The translations under genes were made by a program, and so were the position numbers. 64,000 nucleotides of DNA from Hetaerina americana (taxonomy: Eukaryota; Arthropoda; Insecta; Odonata; Calopterygidae), in contig JAKTNV010000004.1 of the NCBI GenBank assembly GCA_022747635.1, positions 20,696,969-20,760,968 of the forward strand, in the 5' to 3' direction. The notes beneath the pieces are model-generated. The model made no database searches and had not been told where the DNA came from. It worked only from the letters and a program-made list of their open reading frames with translations. Shown piece after piece: positions 25,701-39,500 of the stretch. The first letter of the stretch is position 1, and every line of letters begins with the position of its first letter.

Positions 25701-28700
25701 ATGGAGTCATCTGCAAATGTACATTACAATGCGACAATTTTTAGAGTGTAAAAATCATTTGCCTTGATGGGTTGATCCTGGGTTTTTGGGAGCCCATCAT
25801 GTTATCATGGTAAAATAGTACTATTTCTTTTCCTCTGTCAGAGATTTCAAAATCTCCAGCAGAGATGAAAAGCATTATGTTTTACTCAAGACCTCATGGA
25901 GGACTCCTAAAACTGACATTTTAACTCTGTTCCTTTTTTAATTTTATCCTTCCCCCCTCTGTATTTAAATACTTTCTGTACAACAAGTCCACATTTCTTG
26001 TAATTTTGAATTTCAGGTTATTGATTCTCTTAAGCTGGAGGCAATATCTGCCCAAAGTGCCTCAGCAGCTGCCTTTGCTGCAGTTCAAGCAGCCATGAAA
26101 CAGGTATTCATCATATTTCAGACTGGCATGAGTACTGTAAAGAATTGTTTCAGTCAATACATTTTGAAAATATTCTATATTCAAATTTATTGTTCCTTTG
26201 TAATTTTTCACACCCCAGTTTGTCAAAGTCTGGCTGTGGTTTTGGCAAATGGCTGTCATGATCAAGATTCAAGAAAATGTGTCCATTTTTGATACTGTGG
26301 TCAGTGTTTGATAAATTGTGTTGTGATAATATACAAAGTAAGGGTTCTTTTCAAATGAGTAATGCTAACCATTTTTAGAATTCTTGTTCTCAATTTTTAC
26401 AAAATACAAGATTGCCATCTTAAATGATTCAAAACCATTTTTACAGCTTAAGAGTTTTGCAAAAGTTAAACATACACCCAGGAAGTCAGAAAATAGCATC
26501 AGTTCAGAGCGATCGGAAACCAGTTCACTTTTATCTGAGGCAAATGAACAAGTGTCCCTTAGTAAAGAAAGTGACAGTGCATCCAATGTTGAGGAGGTAA
26601 TGTATAATATTTTGCTGTTTTATTTTTTGAGTGCAAATATATGTATGTACTTAGAATCTACTGATCTAGGTGGCTGCTTTAAGTGCCAGGGTAATAACCC
26701 CAGAATAGTCAGCCATAGTTTTAAGTAATCTTTTCTCATACATTCTTCATGTGATTCTTTTTTGGCCATAAAGATGCCAAATCATATTAAATTTGTCTTC
26801 CTGTTTTATTTTTAATAAGTAAATGGTGCTTGCAATTTGTAAGTGAGTTTAAAGAAATTGTAAATAGAGAAGTAGAAACACATCCAACTGTAAACATTAT
26901 CCAGAGTGCTTAAAAATGTTTATATTTTGAAAAAAATCCTCAATTAACAGATTTTCAGATTATAATTTTCAAATGTCTAGGTTAACCCTCTGGGTTTCTA
27001 CTAACCCTCAATTTCCAAAATGGCTAAAGTAATGGTATCGGTTTACTGCCTTTAGTCTTTACAAATCATTTAATTTTCATTTCACAGAAAATGGCTCAGA
27101 AAATGAGTGAGGTGGATAAAAGGAGTGAGTCAAGTGTTGCTGAAGAATTAAATGTGGAAGAAAATGTAGATGATTCTGTTGAGAAAGCAGGGGATGCTGG
27201 AGGAGAGGAGTTGAATGATTATCCTGTGGATTCTTCAATACCATCAATAAGCGAAAATATATCAGAACAAGGTGTGGCTTCTAATTTGCTAATTAATGAA
27301 TAATATTGCTTCATTAGCATGGTAATATCACGTTTTTAAGTGTCATGCCATCATAATCCAGAAATTCTCTTCTTTCTCTATGCTCCAGTGTACTTACAAA
27401 TGAGAAAGCTTTTGTTCTATTTTTCTCTGGCCCAAGCACAACTCTATAGCTTCATTTCTAAAGTGATTTTGATGTATGAGTTATGTATCATGGCATCTGA
27501 TTAGCAATGACTCTCTTTTGTCCACAACAATAGATATGAAGTCGTATTGGTATTGATATGAAGTCTTTTTAAAAAGTAACAGTTTCAAGCATAAAAGGGT
27601 GGAAATCTTTCATGATGAAAGAAGACATTCAGCTTTTCCACATAAAATAAATTTTATGTTCTTCCAGGAATCAAATTCTGAAAACAAGCAGTTGAAACAA
27701 AATTATTCATTGTTCTTATATTTAAAATGGATGAAAAATTATTTGAATTGCATTAGAAACTTGTGGAACAAGTGGAATAAACCTAGAACATGTTAAAAAG
27801 CTAGATTTATGGTGATAAAGGATGAGTACTCTAAACAGCATATAAATTCCAATGCTTTGTTGTTTTATTTGAAGTGTTAAGCCTGTTCATAGCTGGGGAC
27901 AATTGAAAGAAATGCCAAAACATATACCCCAAATAATCGATGCACATTGCAGAATAATTTAATTATATCCATTGACAGGAGAAGAACTAAATGGCTAATG
28001 GTTTTTCATTATCAGAGTGGCTATCATATCATATTTGTACTGAATTATACTTCAAGATCTTCAGCTTAATAAGGTGAAAGGTAGAAATATTCCTGGTAGC
28101 AGTGTGTTTAGCATTTTCAAGTTGATGGTCAAATCCCATACAATTGGAGTTTAAATTATTTTTCACAAATATTATTTTTGTATAATTTCTCATTCTAAGA
28201 CATTTTATTTACTTGAAAGAATTGTTTACTGATAACAGAGATGGAGACTACTACAATTTTCCAGTAAATAATAATTTATTCATGACCAGTTTCGATGCTC
28301 TACATCATGGAAAATGTGGAAAATTGTTGTAGTCTTCATCTCTATTATCATGAAACAGTTCCACCACATCACACCAGAATCTGTAAATTATATTAATTGT
28401 TTACATACCATCATATTTGCATATTTTCTGAAGGAAAAGTTAATAAATTGGTCTCATGTCATATTTTAGTTTAGGCCAATGGAAAAGGTTGGATGGTTTA
28501 AGCAGGCATCAATGTATTGATATTTATTTACTGATATTTATGGAGTATTTATTGTGCTTGGTGTGGAATATACATGATGGAGCAGTATTGTTTTTTTCTG
28601 TGAAAATAAATCACTCCTGGTTGAGGTATGATCTGTTTACAGAGTATATCCAAAGAATCAGAAAAGTCTTTTAGGCTGATGCTCCTTGCATTTCTGGAGA

Positions 28701-31700
28701 ATTGATGTACCATCTATGGATCAATAACATAAACTGATCACTATAGGATCACTGAATGGAGTGGATGATCTCTTGAGTTAATACATTGCCCAGGAGGAAT
28801 TTCAATGAAATTAGTTGCAGGACCTGCTAGTGCATGGATAAAGGAAGCCTTTTAATATCTATGGATTTGATGAATGTCCTTTATAAAATATGGGATCTTA
28901 CAGGCCAAGGATGGGCTGGAGTTTGGTAGGAGATAACAATGATGATGTGATAACCTCATCAAGTGGCTCGCTGGAAGTAAATTGTTAGTGGTGAATTTTG
29001 TGCCAGCAAAGGAATATTTATGATGACATTTATGTGAACCCTCATTGCGACTCTGACATTGAATAAAACTGTCAGAGAATTTCATAAATTTGACGGGTAT
29101 AAAATTCATCATGATCCCAAATCACACATTAACTAATTTTCATAACTTTCAAAATGCTATATTATTTCTCAATTTTAGTGAATAATGAGTTAAAAATGGA
29201 ACTTCTTTTCATTGCCCTCAGTTCAAGTTTTACCCAGCCCAAGAATTTTGTTAATATTTAAGATGTAAAGTAAAATTAAGTGTCAATAATCTACCTAAGC
29301 TAAAAAAGAATGATTTATTGGGTAAAGTTGTGTATGTATATTGGAGGATATTTGGATTAATATCTGAGGAAATTCATGTTTCAATAAATTTTGCTTGTAT
29401 TGATTCAAGCCATAATTTTTCTAATTTCTTTTTGTGAATTTTATTCATTGATTCTTGTAATTATTGATCTATCCCCAGAATTGAGATGTTTTTCTGAATG
29501 CTGCTAGAAGACATTCTTCCATTTACCTACCTAGTTATTCATGATTTAACAGCAAATTAAGGGGTATAGATCCCGGCAACATTTTTATCATGTGAAAAGT
29601 TTTTTAAAAACTCATTTATACCAGAATGTTAATGTGTTTCCCTATCAATTTTTTTAAATTCTTGTTTGTTTATCATATGTATTATCACACTTCCATTAAC
29701 AATTTCAATATTTTCTTATGACAATTACAGAATATTCTTCCAAATTTGATGACACAGCATCTGAAATTGAAGTTAAGGCCAAACCTGAGTATGGGAATTT
29801 GGATGCAGTTAAAAATTCAAGACTAAAAATAAAGGGAAATGCAGAAAATAAAAAAGGTTTGTTTTCAAATGTTATTATTTACAATCTTCTTTGTACTTCC
29901 AAGGGAAGGATATGGTATAATTAGCATCATTGTTTGTTTTGATCCATATTATTTAGTTCCTATGAAGAGGAAACAAGATGCCCTGACAGACAAGCATAAT
30001 TTGGGCTCTGTTAGTGAGATGCAAGGTTTTTTAGAGTACCCTGATATCAATGAAGATTCCTCCATTTCAGGCAAAGACTCTTTCACAAAGTTTTCGCTCA
30101 GCATGGTAAGTGTACAATGCAGTAATATTATGATACTTACTGTTATTAGATAGATTTAACTTGGTATCTGATTAACTTCCTTTCAAAAGTTTCAGCAACT
30201 GATGAGAGAAGAAGAAATGAGAGCTCAGCACCAGCAGGCTCTCTTGAAGTTAAGAGAGGAGACCTTAATTGATAAAATCAAAGCTGAAATGACATTGCTT
30301 GAGCTGAAGAAAAAGTATGTTAAAGTGATTTTTATAGCTTTTTCATTAAAATTATAGTTATACCTTACTTCTTAACTGTGAAACATAAGTATTGAATTGG
30401 CCTTGATGCTGATGGGAGAGTTATTTGTGAAATTGTTTTTACACCTTTAATTTCAGGCATAGTAGGGATAAGGGACATGAGGATGTCGTTTCCTCCATTC
30501 GGAAGAAGCAGAGAGGGATGTTGATTAGACTTAGGTTGGAAAAGGATGAAATCCAAAGGTCTGTATGCTACCTTGGGTGATAATTATATTTGTTCTTTTA
30601 TCATAGTGAATGTACTGTATTCATTGAATTCTCACGCTTGAAAATCGCTTGCTTTGATTATTCCCCAAATAGACTGAAGAAATCTCATAAAGCAGCATCA
30701 CACGAAAGACGCATGATGCTAATCCAGCAGCAGCATATCATCAAAATGAGAATGTCAACAAAGGAAATAATGAATAAATTGCAAACCAAGGTATTTTTTT
30801 TCATCATCTCACTATGGTGAGTCATCAGCTCTAGGATGGGCTTATGTGAGCAGTAAATAAATATGGTTTGGGTGAAACAGTTGAAAATAACATACTGAAA
30901 AATTAAACTAAATCAAAATGTCTGGGATATCAGGCAATAAAGGGAAAGTTGAGTACAGTGGTTAAAGAAATTGCTGTGCAAGAAAATGCATTTTTATATT
31001 TTATTGTATCCAATCAATCATTCAAAGAGTGAAAATAATTTCAGTCAAATTACAGATATATCAAGCGACCATGTACATACTATTTTTGAATAACATGATG
31101 AATAAACTCGTAGTAATACTTTTATCTATCTCTGCTGAAAAAAAATCCCATTATTATTAGATCATTCAATGTCTGTAGATGTGGTATTTCAAGTGATGAA
31201 GACATAATAATAGTTAATGCTTTACAAGCAATGTTCAATGTGAATAATTCAATAATTTGAATAAGTTGCGTGTTAAAACAGTACTATGGTTTTCAATGAA
31301 TGAGTCACAAATATAGTGTCGGGGAAGCACTATGGAGAGTTTGAAAAAGATAAGGCTTTACCAGAATTCCCTTTATGGAGGCTACTAAACTGGCTTCGAC
31401 ATGCTGTGGGGGACAGAACGGTGAACAGAATATTATTTATTTCATCCTTTCTCTTTACTCTACTAGAAACTTCCACCAACTCCTAAAGCAATCCGATCAA
31501 TGGGCTTAATGAGGTCTGCTCTGGACTCGAGCAGATCTTCTGTGGATGCCAAAACAGAAGAGTCAGCTCTCGGCAGTAGAACCCAATCCAATGCTCCCAT
31601 TGAAGAGCTGCCATCATTGGATGGAACGCAGTCTGATGCATCCCTCCCTATGGAACCTGCTCACTCTTCCCATGCCACAGCCTCAGATTCGGAAGGCCAC

Positions 31701-34700
31701 AAAGGTGGTAAATACGACACCCGGGTGCTTGAGAAACAAGTCATTCATGGCCTAAATGATTTGGAGAGGAACAAAAAGTATGTATTCATTCTTTTGTTTG
31801 TATCGTTTTTGTGCAGTGTCAGTGAGTTACTTGAAAAATGTGATTGGGCCCAATTTCATATGGTTTAGTGAAAAAGTAATCCATGACAACAAATAGCTAT
31901 GAATGCAATTCATTGTGTTGACAAATAAAACTCAAACACTTAAAATGTAAGAAAAGAACCTGCAAGTGTTCTCATCATACCTGCTAGTGAAATTGTCATG
32001 TTAGTAAAGTCCCTCTGTAGAAAATATTTTTAATTTACTCGGGACAAAATTGTTAAGTACCTAAGGTTAGGATTATAACCAAAATATTTGTCATGAATTG
32101 GTAAAGATTTATTAGAAACTATATTCTTGAATATTTTGACCTCAAGTGTCCCTTCAGTCTCAAATTCAAGAAAAGGTCTTTATCTCCTTTGTTGTGTGTA
32201 ATCAGTTTCTCAGATGTGTTGGTCAGTTGTATGCACCAATCGTAGATTATGGGTAATGATTGCAGCAGTGTCCTGATTACTTATGACTTACATGTATCAT
32301 AGCTAAAATTCAAATTTGTAAATGTTTACTCTAAAAGTAAAGTTCCTGTTTCAATTACAGATAATCACCTTACTTGTTATTGATTACTTCTTATGAGTCA
32401 TTTTGCCATTATGAAATAACATGCATATGAGAATACCTGATCATGATAAGTTGTGGAAGTTTTAGAAATGAAACAAAATTTTTAATTGAGGGAAATAACT
32501 CGAAGAACTTAAATCATTTAATGCCATGGAACTTCAATTAATATTTTCATAAATTTAGCCCTTACTGATAATAGCTGTCAATCATGGTAATTTTATGTGT
32601 CTGCACCCTGGGAAAATAAGTAAGAGTGAACGAGAAGTGGCGCACTGAACAGGAAATAGTAGAATTGTGTGTCAAGTCATTTTTAATCACGAAGTTTTTT
32701 TATTATAAAGAGAATTATTAAGGCTTAGATTGTAGATGATATCAAATTCTTCTGTGGTATTGTGGATCATAACTAGCTGAAACACAAATTGATATTCTGT
32801 GAAATATATATTATATTTATATATATATATTATATTTATATAATATTATATTTATATATATTATATTCATATACATTTATGTCAATGGAGTTGAGTCTAG
32901 TTACATTCAGTTCTCTTTGTTTTTCTACTTAATTATAGGTTATCCTTGGCCCTTATCATGATACTCATGGAAACATTTAATGACATTAGAATATGTGCTT
33001 GTTAATGGGATGATTTATGTGTATTTTACTTCAGAAATCTTCAGAACATGAGTATCATTGCTTTTTAATTCATTTGTTCGACTCAATGTTTTTTGACACA
33101 GTGGATCCTTTTACAGGTTTCTCAGTGAAAGGGAAAAGAATTTGATTCATCGAAGACAAGCAGTTGAAGAACTGTTGCTTTGGCGCAAGCGGTTGGAGCT
33201 TGAAGAGGAACGTGTTCGTGCCCTAGAGTCTAAGGCTCTGGTGTCCAAATCACCAACTTTCAAACCACAGACTTCATATCTGGGAGATCAAGATTTTGTA
33301 GGATTGAAAGGTAACTACCAAATGGAATGGTGGCATTGATGAATATTGTGAAAGTATCTTGATTTATTTATTGAATTCATATGTTACAATCAATCAATTA
33401 CTTTGGGTGAAAAATATTTAAAAACTTTTAAGTTGGCATAGAATTCATTAGCTATACCTTTTGGCATTTCACCCTAGGGAACTCAGCTAGATCTGTTCCA
33501 AATGGTGTTAAGAAGGTCCTCACTGTGTTTTGCTAATTCCCAAATCCTATTCTTCTGTGTAGGAGCTCCGGAGTAGGGCAAAAATTGCACTGACTCACTT
33601 TACATTGGTTGAAATATCCCTCTCTCATGCAATTATACCATTTGATTGTTGTATTTTCCATGATATCTAATTAATATTGCAGTATTTCATTGTTTTAATC
33701 CTTCTGACTAACAATAAATCTTATTGCATGTCCATTGATACAGTTGTATTTTTCCAGCAGGATTCCTTGCTTTTGCCATAACTGAACTGCATTGCTTCCT
33801 GACAGGTCCAATCTCATATTTCTATAGTGTTTCTTGTCTAAAAATTCAGTAAACTCTCTAGTATCCATGCACAGATTATCCTTATTCTCTACCTAGCACC
33901 TCAAAAATGTAATGAAATTTCACCATTAAGATAATTAAATACTTTAAAACTTCATTATCCTTTTTTTAAATTACAAGTTTGAAGTACCTTGGCTTTCTTC
34001 AAAGATTTTAATTTAACAAAATAAAAGTTTTCAATAGTATTTAATGTACTAATTTAAACATTTATGTACTCTCCATCCATTCCCATTATTGTTTCTCTCG
34101 CGTTTATTAGTCTTAAGATTGCCATATTCTCTTTTGAGATGAGCAAACCCATAGCTTTATTATCTAGCAAATAAGTCATTAGTTATCTACACTGCATTAT
34201 TTTAATTGGCATCACATGGCAAATATGAATCCATGTCTGTGATCTTTTGTTAATATTTGTTGTTTGCGAGTCATTTTTTTTCCTGGCTATGGCTTTGGTT
34301 CAGCTTTGATAAAAATAGGTTCTGGTATTCATTTTATGTTGTCTTGCCTATGATTTCACTCTAATAAAATGGCTGAAAAACAGAAAAATATGTACTTTCT
34401 CTTCCAAAAAATGTTGATTAATGATATGGATTGGAAAAGGAGAGTTCCATAAATATCCCCTTGTATCACCATATTTTCTTCATATTTTGGTTGTCCATGC
34501 TTCATCATTCATCCATTAGCACAGATCAATCAATCGACAGTTTACTATAATTCCTTTTCAAAGAGCGTATTTGAATGTGCAATATTTACCTTATTAGTTA
34601 TAATCATTGTTTGTTGTATTAGGCACTTTTAAACATAATGTCAAAATTTGTAAGTAATTGCAATATTTATTATCATGTTATTTTTTTCAGTTTGAGAATA

Positions 34701-36521
34701 ATACGTACATAGGTACCTGAAATTTTTATCTTTAGTTTTATTGTTGCATAAGGCAGAAAATATAGTGAAATGGTTCACTTTGTGAAATCTGTAGAAAACA
34801 GTTCTGTATAGTTAAATATTGTAAATAACTTAGCATTAAGTCGAAGCAATGAGATAATATTAATTCATTCTCATAATTTCAGCTGACAGAAGCACTTCAC
34901 CTCTCCAAATAGATGTTGGACTGAAAATGAGAGAAGATGCTGCAACATCAATGGCTGACTTCTTTTCTACGCATTCGGAAAGCATATTAGAAGATGTGCC
35001 CGTCCAGTCACAAAAGTCAAGGTATTCTGAAATCTGACACTATTAATGTGATGTTTATACTCCTTCTGTGTTTAAAATTTTTGTAGTATTACATATAAAT
35101 TATTTTCATTAGAATACATGCTAAATAATTTTGATATAATCAAAGGTTTTTCCCAGAATTTCTTTGGTTTTCTACAATGCATTTCATTGTGAAATGCATT
35201 GTAGAAAATCGTCTCTCTTTTATTTGATGGATATAAAATGACAAAACTTCCATGAAGTGAAGCCTGACCCTGTATGGTTTCTTCTTTCTTTCAGTTTATC
35301 GGTAGCAGCTGAGGTTGAATCTGACTCAAAAAAACTTGAGCAGTTTAGTACTGAAAACTTACCTTCACCAAGTTTTGAATCTGTAGTGAACACTCAAATG
35401 AGCGTTGAACAGCAATCCAAGGAGGAAAGTTATTCATCAGTGAAAGAAAATTTGGAGGAAGAGAAGGTTTCTAAATCAGTGGCTACCTCCATCAAACCTG
35501 TTGTTACCAAAGACGATAGCAAGCCATCATCTCTCAGTATCAATATCAAGAGTCCATTGACACCTTACTTTGTAGGGAGACAGAAGAGGCGACATTCCAG
35601 TGGATCCGATGACTCAATCATCCTCTCTCAAAATGGTATATTTAATGCTATTAATTCTGTTACTAATTTCTTAGCATTAAATAATTATAGTTAAGGTTCC
35701 ACTCTCCTTAATATTAATCTCACCCCCTTAGTCCCTCTCATCAACTCCCTCCTCCTTGTGAAAGCCTCTTTGCCTAGCGCAATTCTTCTCCTTACGTCCC
35801 TACTACTTTGGCCGTGTAGGTCCATAACACTACCGAGATACGTAAACTGCTCTACCTGCTCCAGTTTTTGCCCTACTATTTTAATGTTTAGCTTAGCCTT
35901 TTTCTTTCTATAAAATCGCATAGCCTTTGTTTTATTAATATTGATTCTCATCCCATGCCTGTCACACTGAATTTCCAATTCACTAAGCGATGCTTGCAAC
36001 CCCTTGGCTGACTGACAAACTAAAGCTTGGTCATTAACAAACCTAACTGATTTAATGAATTCCCTGCCCACTTTCATTCCTACCTTCAGTTCTTCCCATG
36101 CTTCTTTGATCATTTCCTCTGCATGCAGGTTGAACAGCAACGGTGACAATGGGCAACCCTGCCTTTGCACCTCTTCCTAACACTGCCCATCCGAACTCCC
36201 CGTTCCCAACCCGCACCTGAGCAGTCTGAGACATGTACAGGTTGCGGATTAGCCTCCTTTCCCTCCAATCTATTCCTATTTTCTGCAGAATACTCATTAG
36301 TTTTTCCCAATTCACCCTATCAAATGCTTTTTCAAAGTCTACAAAACAGGCGAATACCTCCTGGTTGTGTTCTATATTTCTCTCAATTAATAATCTCATT
36401 ACTGCAATGGCATCACACGTACCTCTCCCCTTCCTAAACCCAAACTGATCATCCCCTAAGTAATCATTTTCCCTACTCTCTATCCTTTTGTTTATGATCC
36501 TGAGAGCAACTTTAGCTCTGT

Positions 36522-36557
<36 letters not shown>

Positions 36558-39500
36558 TATACATATATATATATATATATATATATATGGGTATACATTC
36601 CAAAGAAACTGCGGGAGATGCCGCAATAGTAACTTTTAACGGAGTCATCTGCTAATGTGCATTTCAATGCAACAATTTCAGAGTGTAAAAATCATTCGCC
36701 TTGACAGTCAAGGCGAATGATTTTTACATTCTGAAATTGTTGCATTGTATAGGTATACGTATTCAAACATGAAATCCTGCCATATGGTGAACAAACATTC
36801 ATTCACATTGAAATAGACATAAGGAAAGGGGATTGAAATACGTATAAAGGATGAACACTGGAGAGGTGGGGAAGGTGGAATCGAGCAGATCACAAGGGCT
36901 AAAATATTTCCTTGACCAGGAGTTGAACACCGGATCTTTCGACTTGCCGGGCCAATGCTCTAGCTCCAGATTCTCTGCTTGTTTTTCAGTTTCACCAGTG
37001 TTTGACTGGCTGACTTGGACTGTCAATGTAGGTCAACAAGTGTTGTAAACCCCAGAAACATGCAGAATTTATGAACAAATAGTGTTCCTTCTATAATGTC
37101 TTTTGTGCTGCTATAGGCTACTGGAATATTTGCTTTGGGCTTTTTTTTGGGTGTTGAAAATATTGCAGCATAATTTCAAAGTCATATAAACCATCTAATT
37201 CTTTTAAAATTAAATATATGTACTTATTTATATACAAATTTTTGGATCATTAATTTTGTGGAACTAATAATTCCCCACCATGTTCCAGAAACTGCAAGTG
37301 AGCAAAGTGACATTGAGAGTAAAATATGTGCCCTGCAAGAGCAGTTAAGGAGGCGAAAAATGGAGGCTGATTTGCTTAAAAAGGAACAGAAGCGGTGTCT
37401 TAGAGAAAGATTGAAAGCTAAGGAGCAGTCATTGATAAAGCAAATACAGGTAATGGTCTATTTAGATTCAATTTCAGTTACTACAATATTTAAGTTGTGT
37501 ATATATTTGGGTGTATCTGTACTATATTATTATTATTTTTCTTTCTTATTATGCTTTTGCTATACTATATTTACTGATTGTATGAAATCTTGCTAAGAAG
37601 TACTCACCAGTGGATAAATAATTACCATTAATTATTCATTATATAGCTTTTGTGCATACATTTTCCATCCTCAAAAAATATAAAACCTAAGTTTATTTAG
37701 TTTTTAGAGTCAAAAACACATTTGCAAATACACATTGTGTGGAAATTTGCCATGAAAAAAACAATTTGATGTGCCTTGAAAATGAACCAGCAGTGCCTAT
37801 TTTATGCATGGGCATGTAAATTATAGTTACTCCATTGAAATGATTATCAAAATGGAAGGGCAATTAATTCCAAAAGATATCAAATTATTTTCACTTCCTA
37901 AATTTCAGCGCACAGTACTGGACTGTGACTGTACTTGTACGCAGTGACATTGTATTTTCTCAACCAGCCTAGACGAAGCCAAGAAATCAAGCGTGGGATC
38001 AGAAATTTGCATTCATTATGAAAACCTGTACAGTTTATTTGTTTTAAATAACTATGAGACCAGCATTCACTAAGTGAGACTTTTTCTGCATTTTAATTTC
38101 TGTCTGCGACATTTTCCAGAAAAATGTGTTGCATTATTTGGCTTTTCAATTTATGTATGATTTATGTCATTCAGTGAATATATTTTATGATTATCTGCAA
38201 AATCCATCCTGATGACTTCAGTTAATTTTACCTTGGTCCTTCTGTACTCACATGATGTGGTAAAGCTCACGTAAGGTTGAATTTACATATGTCTGTCTCT
38301 CACTTTGTGGCAGGGTTTAGGGTCAATTTATTGTTTGTGGTTGATGTGATAAAGAATTAAAGTTTTTATTATTGTGTATCACTCTTTCAGGCATATGATT
38401 CATACATCCAAAGAGCTCACAAGGAGCTGGAGCAAGAGTATGAATCACCTACTACATCATTGGTGAAACCCCAGATTAAACAGCGGAGAAACTGGAAAAA
38501 GAAACTGGATGAGTCAAAAGATATCCACGTGGAAATAACAGATAAACATTCATTGGTGGATTCGATCTCTGAGGCAGTGGAAAATCTTTCTGCCACAGCA
38601 TCAGCTGTGGAGAAAACTGAGAAGTCACCCTCAGTTGAAGAAGTTGGGAAAGCAGCCTCTTTGTCTGAAAATGAAGAGTCTCAAATAATCCCTGATGACA
38701 TCTCAGGAGGACATCTTGATGGTGGCCCGGCACAGGATAAAACAATGGGCTCTGTATCTGAAGTAATGGAAGAAATACCTGATCTAGCAGAAGACTTTTC
38801 AGAAAACAGTGCTCTATCATTGTCTAGAGGCTCAAGTCTGGAGACAACCATTGAAAGCCCCACAAAGCACAATAAGCAGACTGACTCATTGATTGCTTTA
38901 GAAGCAGAGGATCAAGGAGAACTGAATAAAGAGTCTGCATCAGTGGAGAATGATGTTTCAAAACCTTTGACTGCTTCAGCATTAGTTGATCGAAATGATT
39001 TGTCTAAGTTGGTTGAAGAAAATAAGTCTGATAAGTATGATGAAGATACTTTTGAACCTATATCTGAGACAGGTTTGGAAATGAAAGAGGCAACAATAGA
39101 AAATCATAGTGAAGATGCTCACTCTTCTTTTTGCCCAATCGGGGAGGAGATTATAGAAGAAATTTCACATAATAGTGCACATGAACTGCCAACTCAGCTG
39201 GCAACAGAAGAGGCTGTTCATGACATTTTGACTCCGGAGAAAACAATTGTGAGTGAAGATGGAGACAGTCTAAAGGATGTAGCTGTTGAAAACCTGGAGA
39301 TTTTTCAATTTGAACAAACTTCTGGGGAGCCAATTAGTTTGCCATCATACATATTTACTGACCCCCCTCCCTCTCAAGTGGAATTACATGAGACGTTTGT
39401 TGTCTCAAAAAAGATTGAGTATGAAAAGGAGGCTGATGAAATAACAATGGAAATATTTCAGAATTTGTTTGAAGAATCTGTTGTGGAGGCTGAGATTTTG

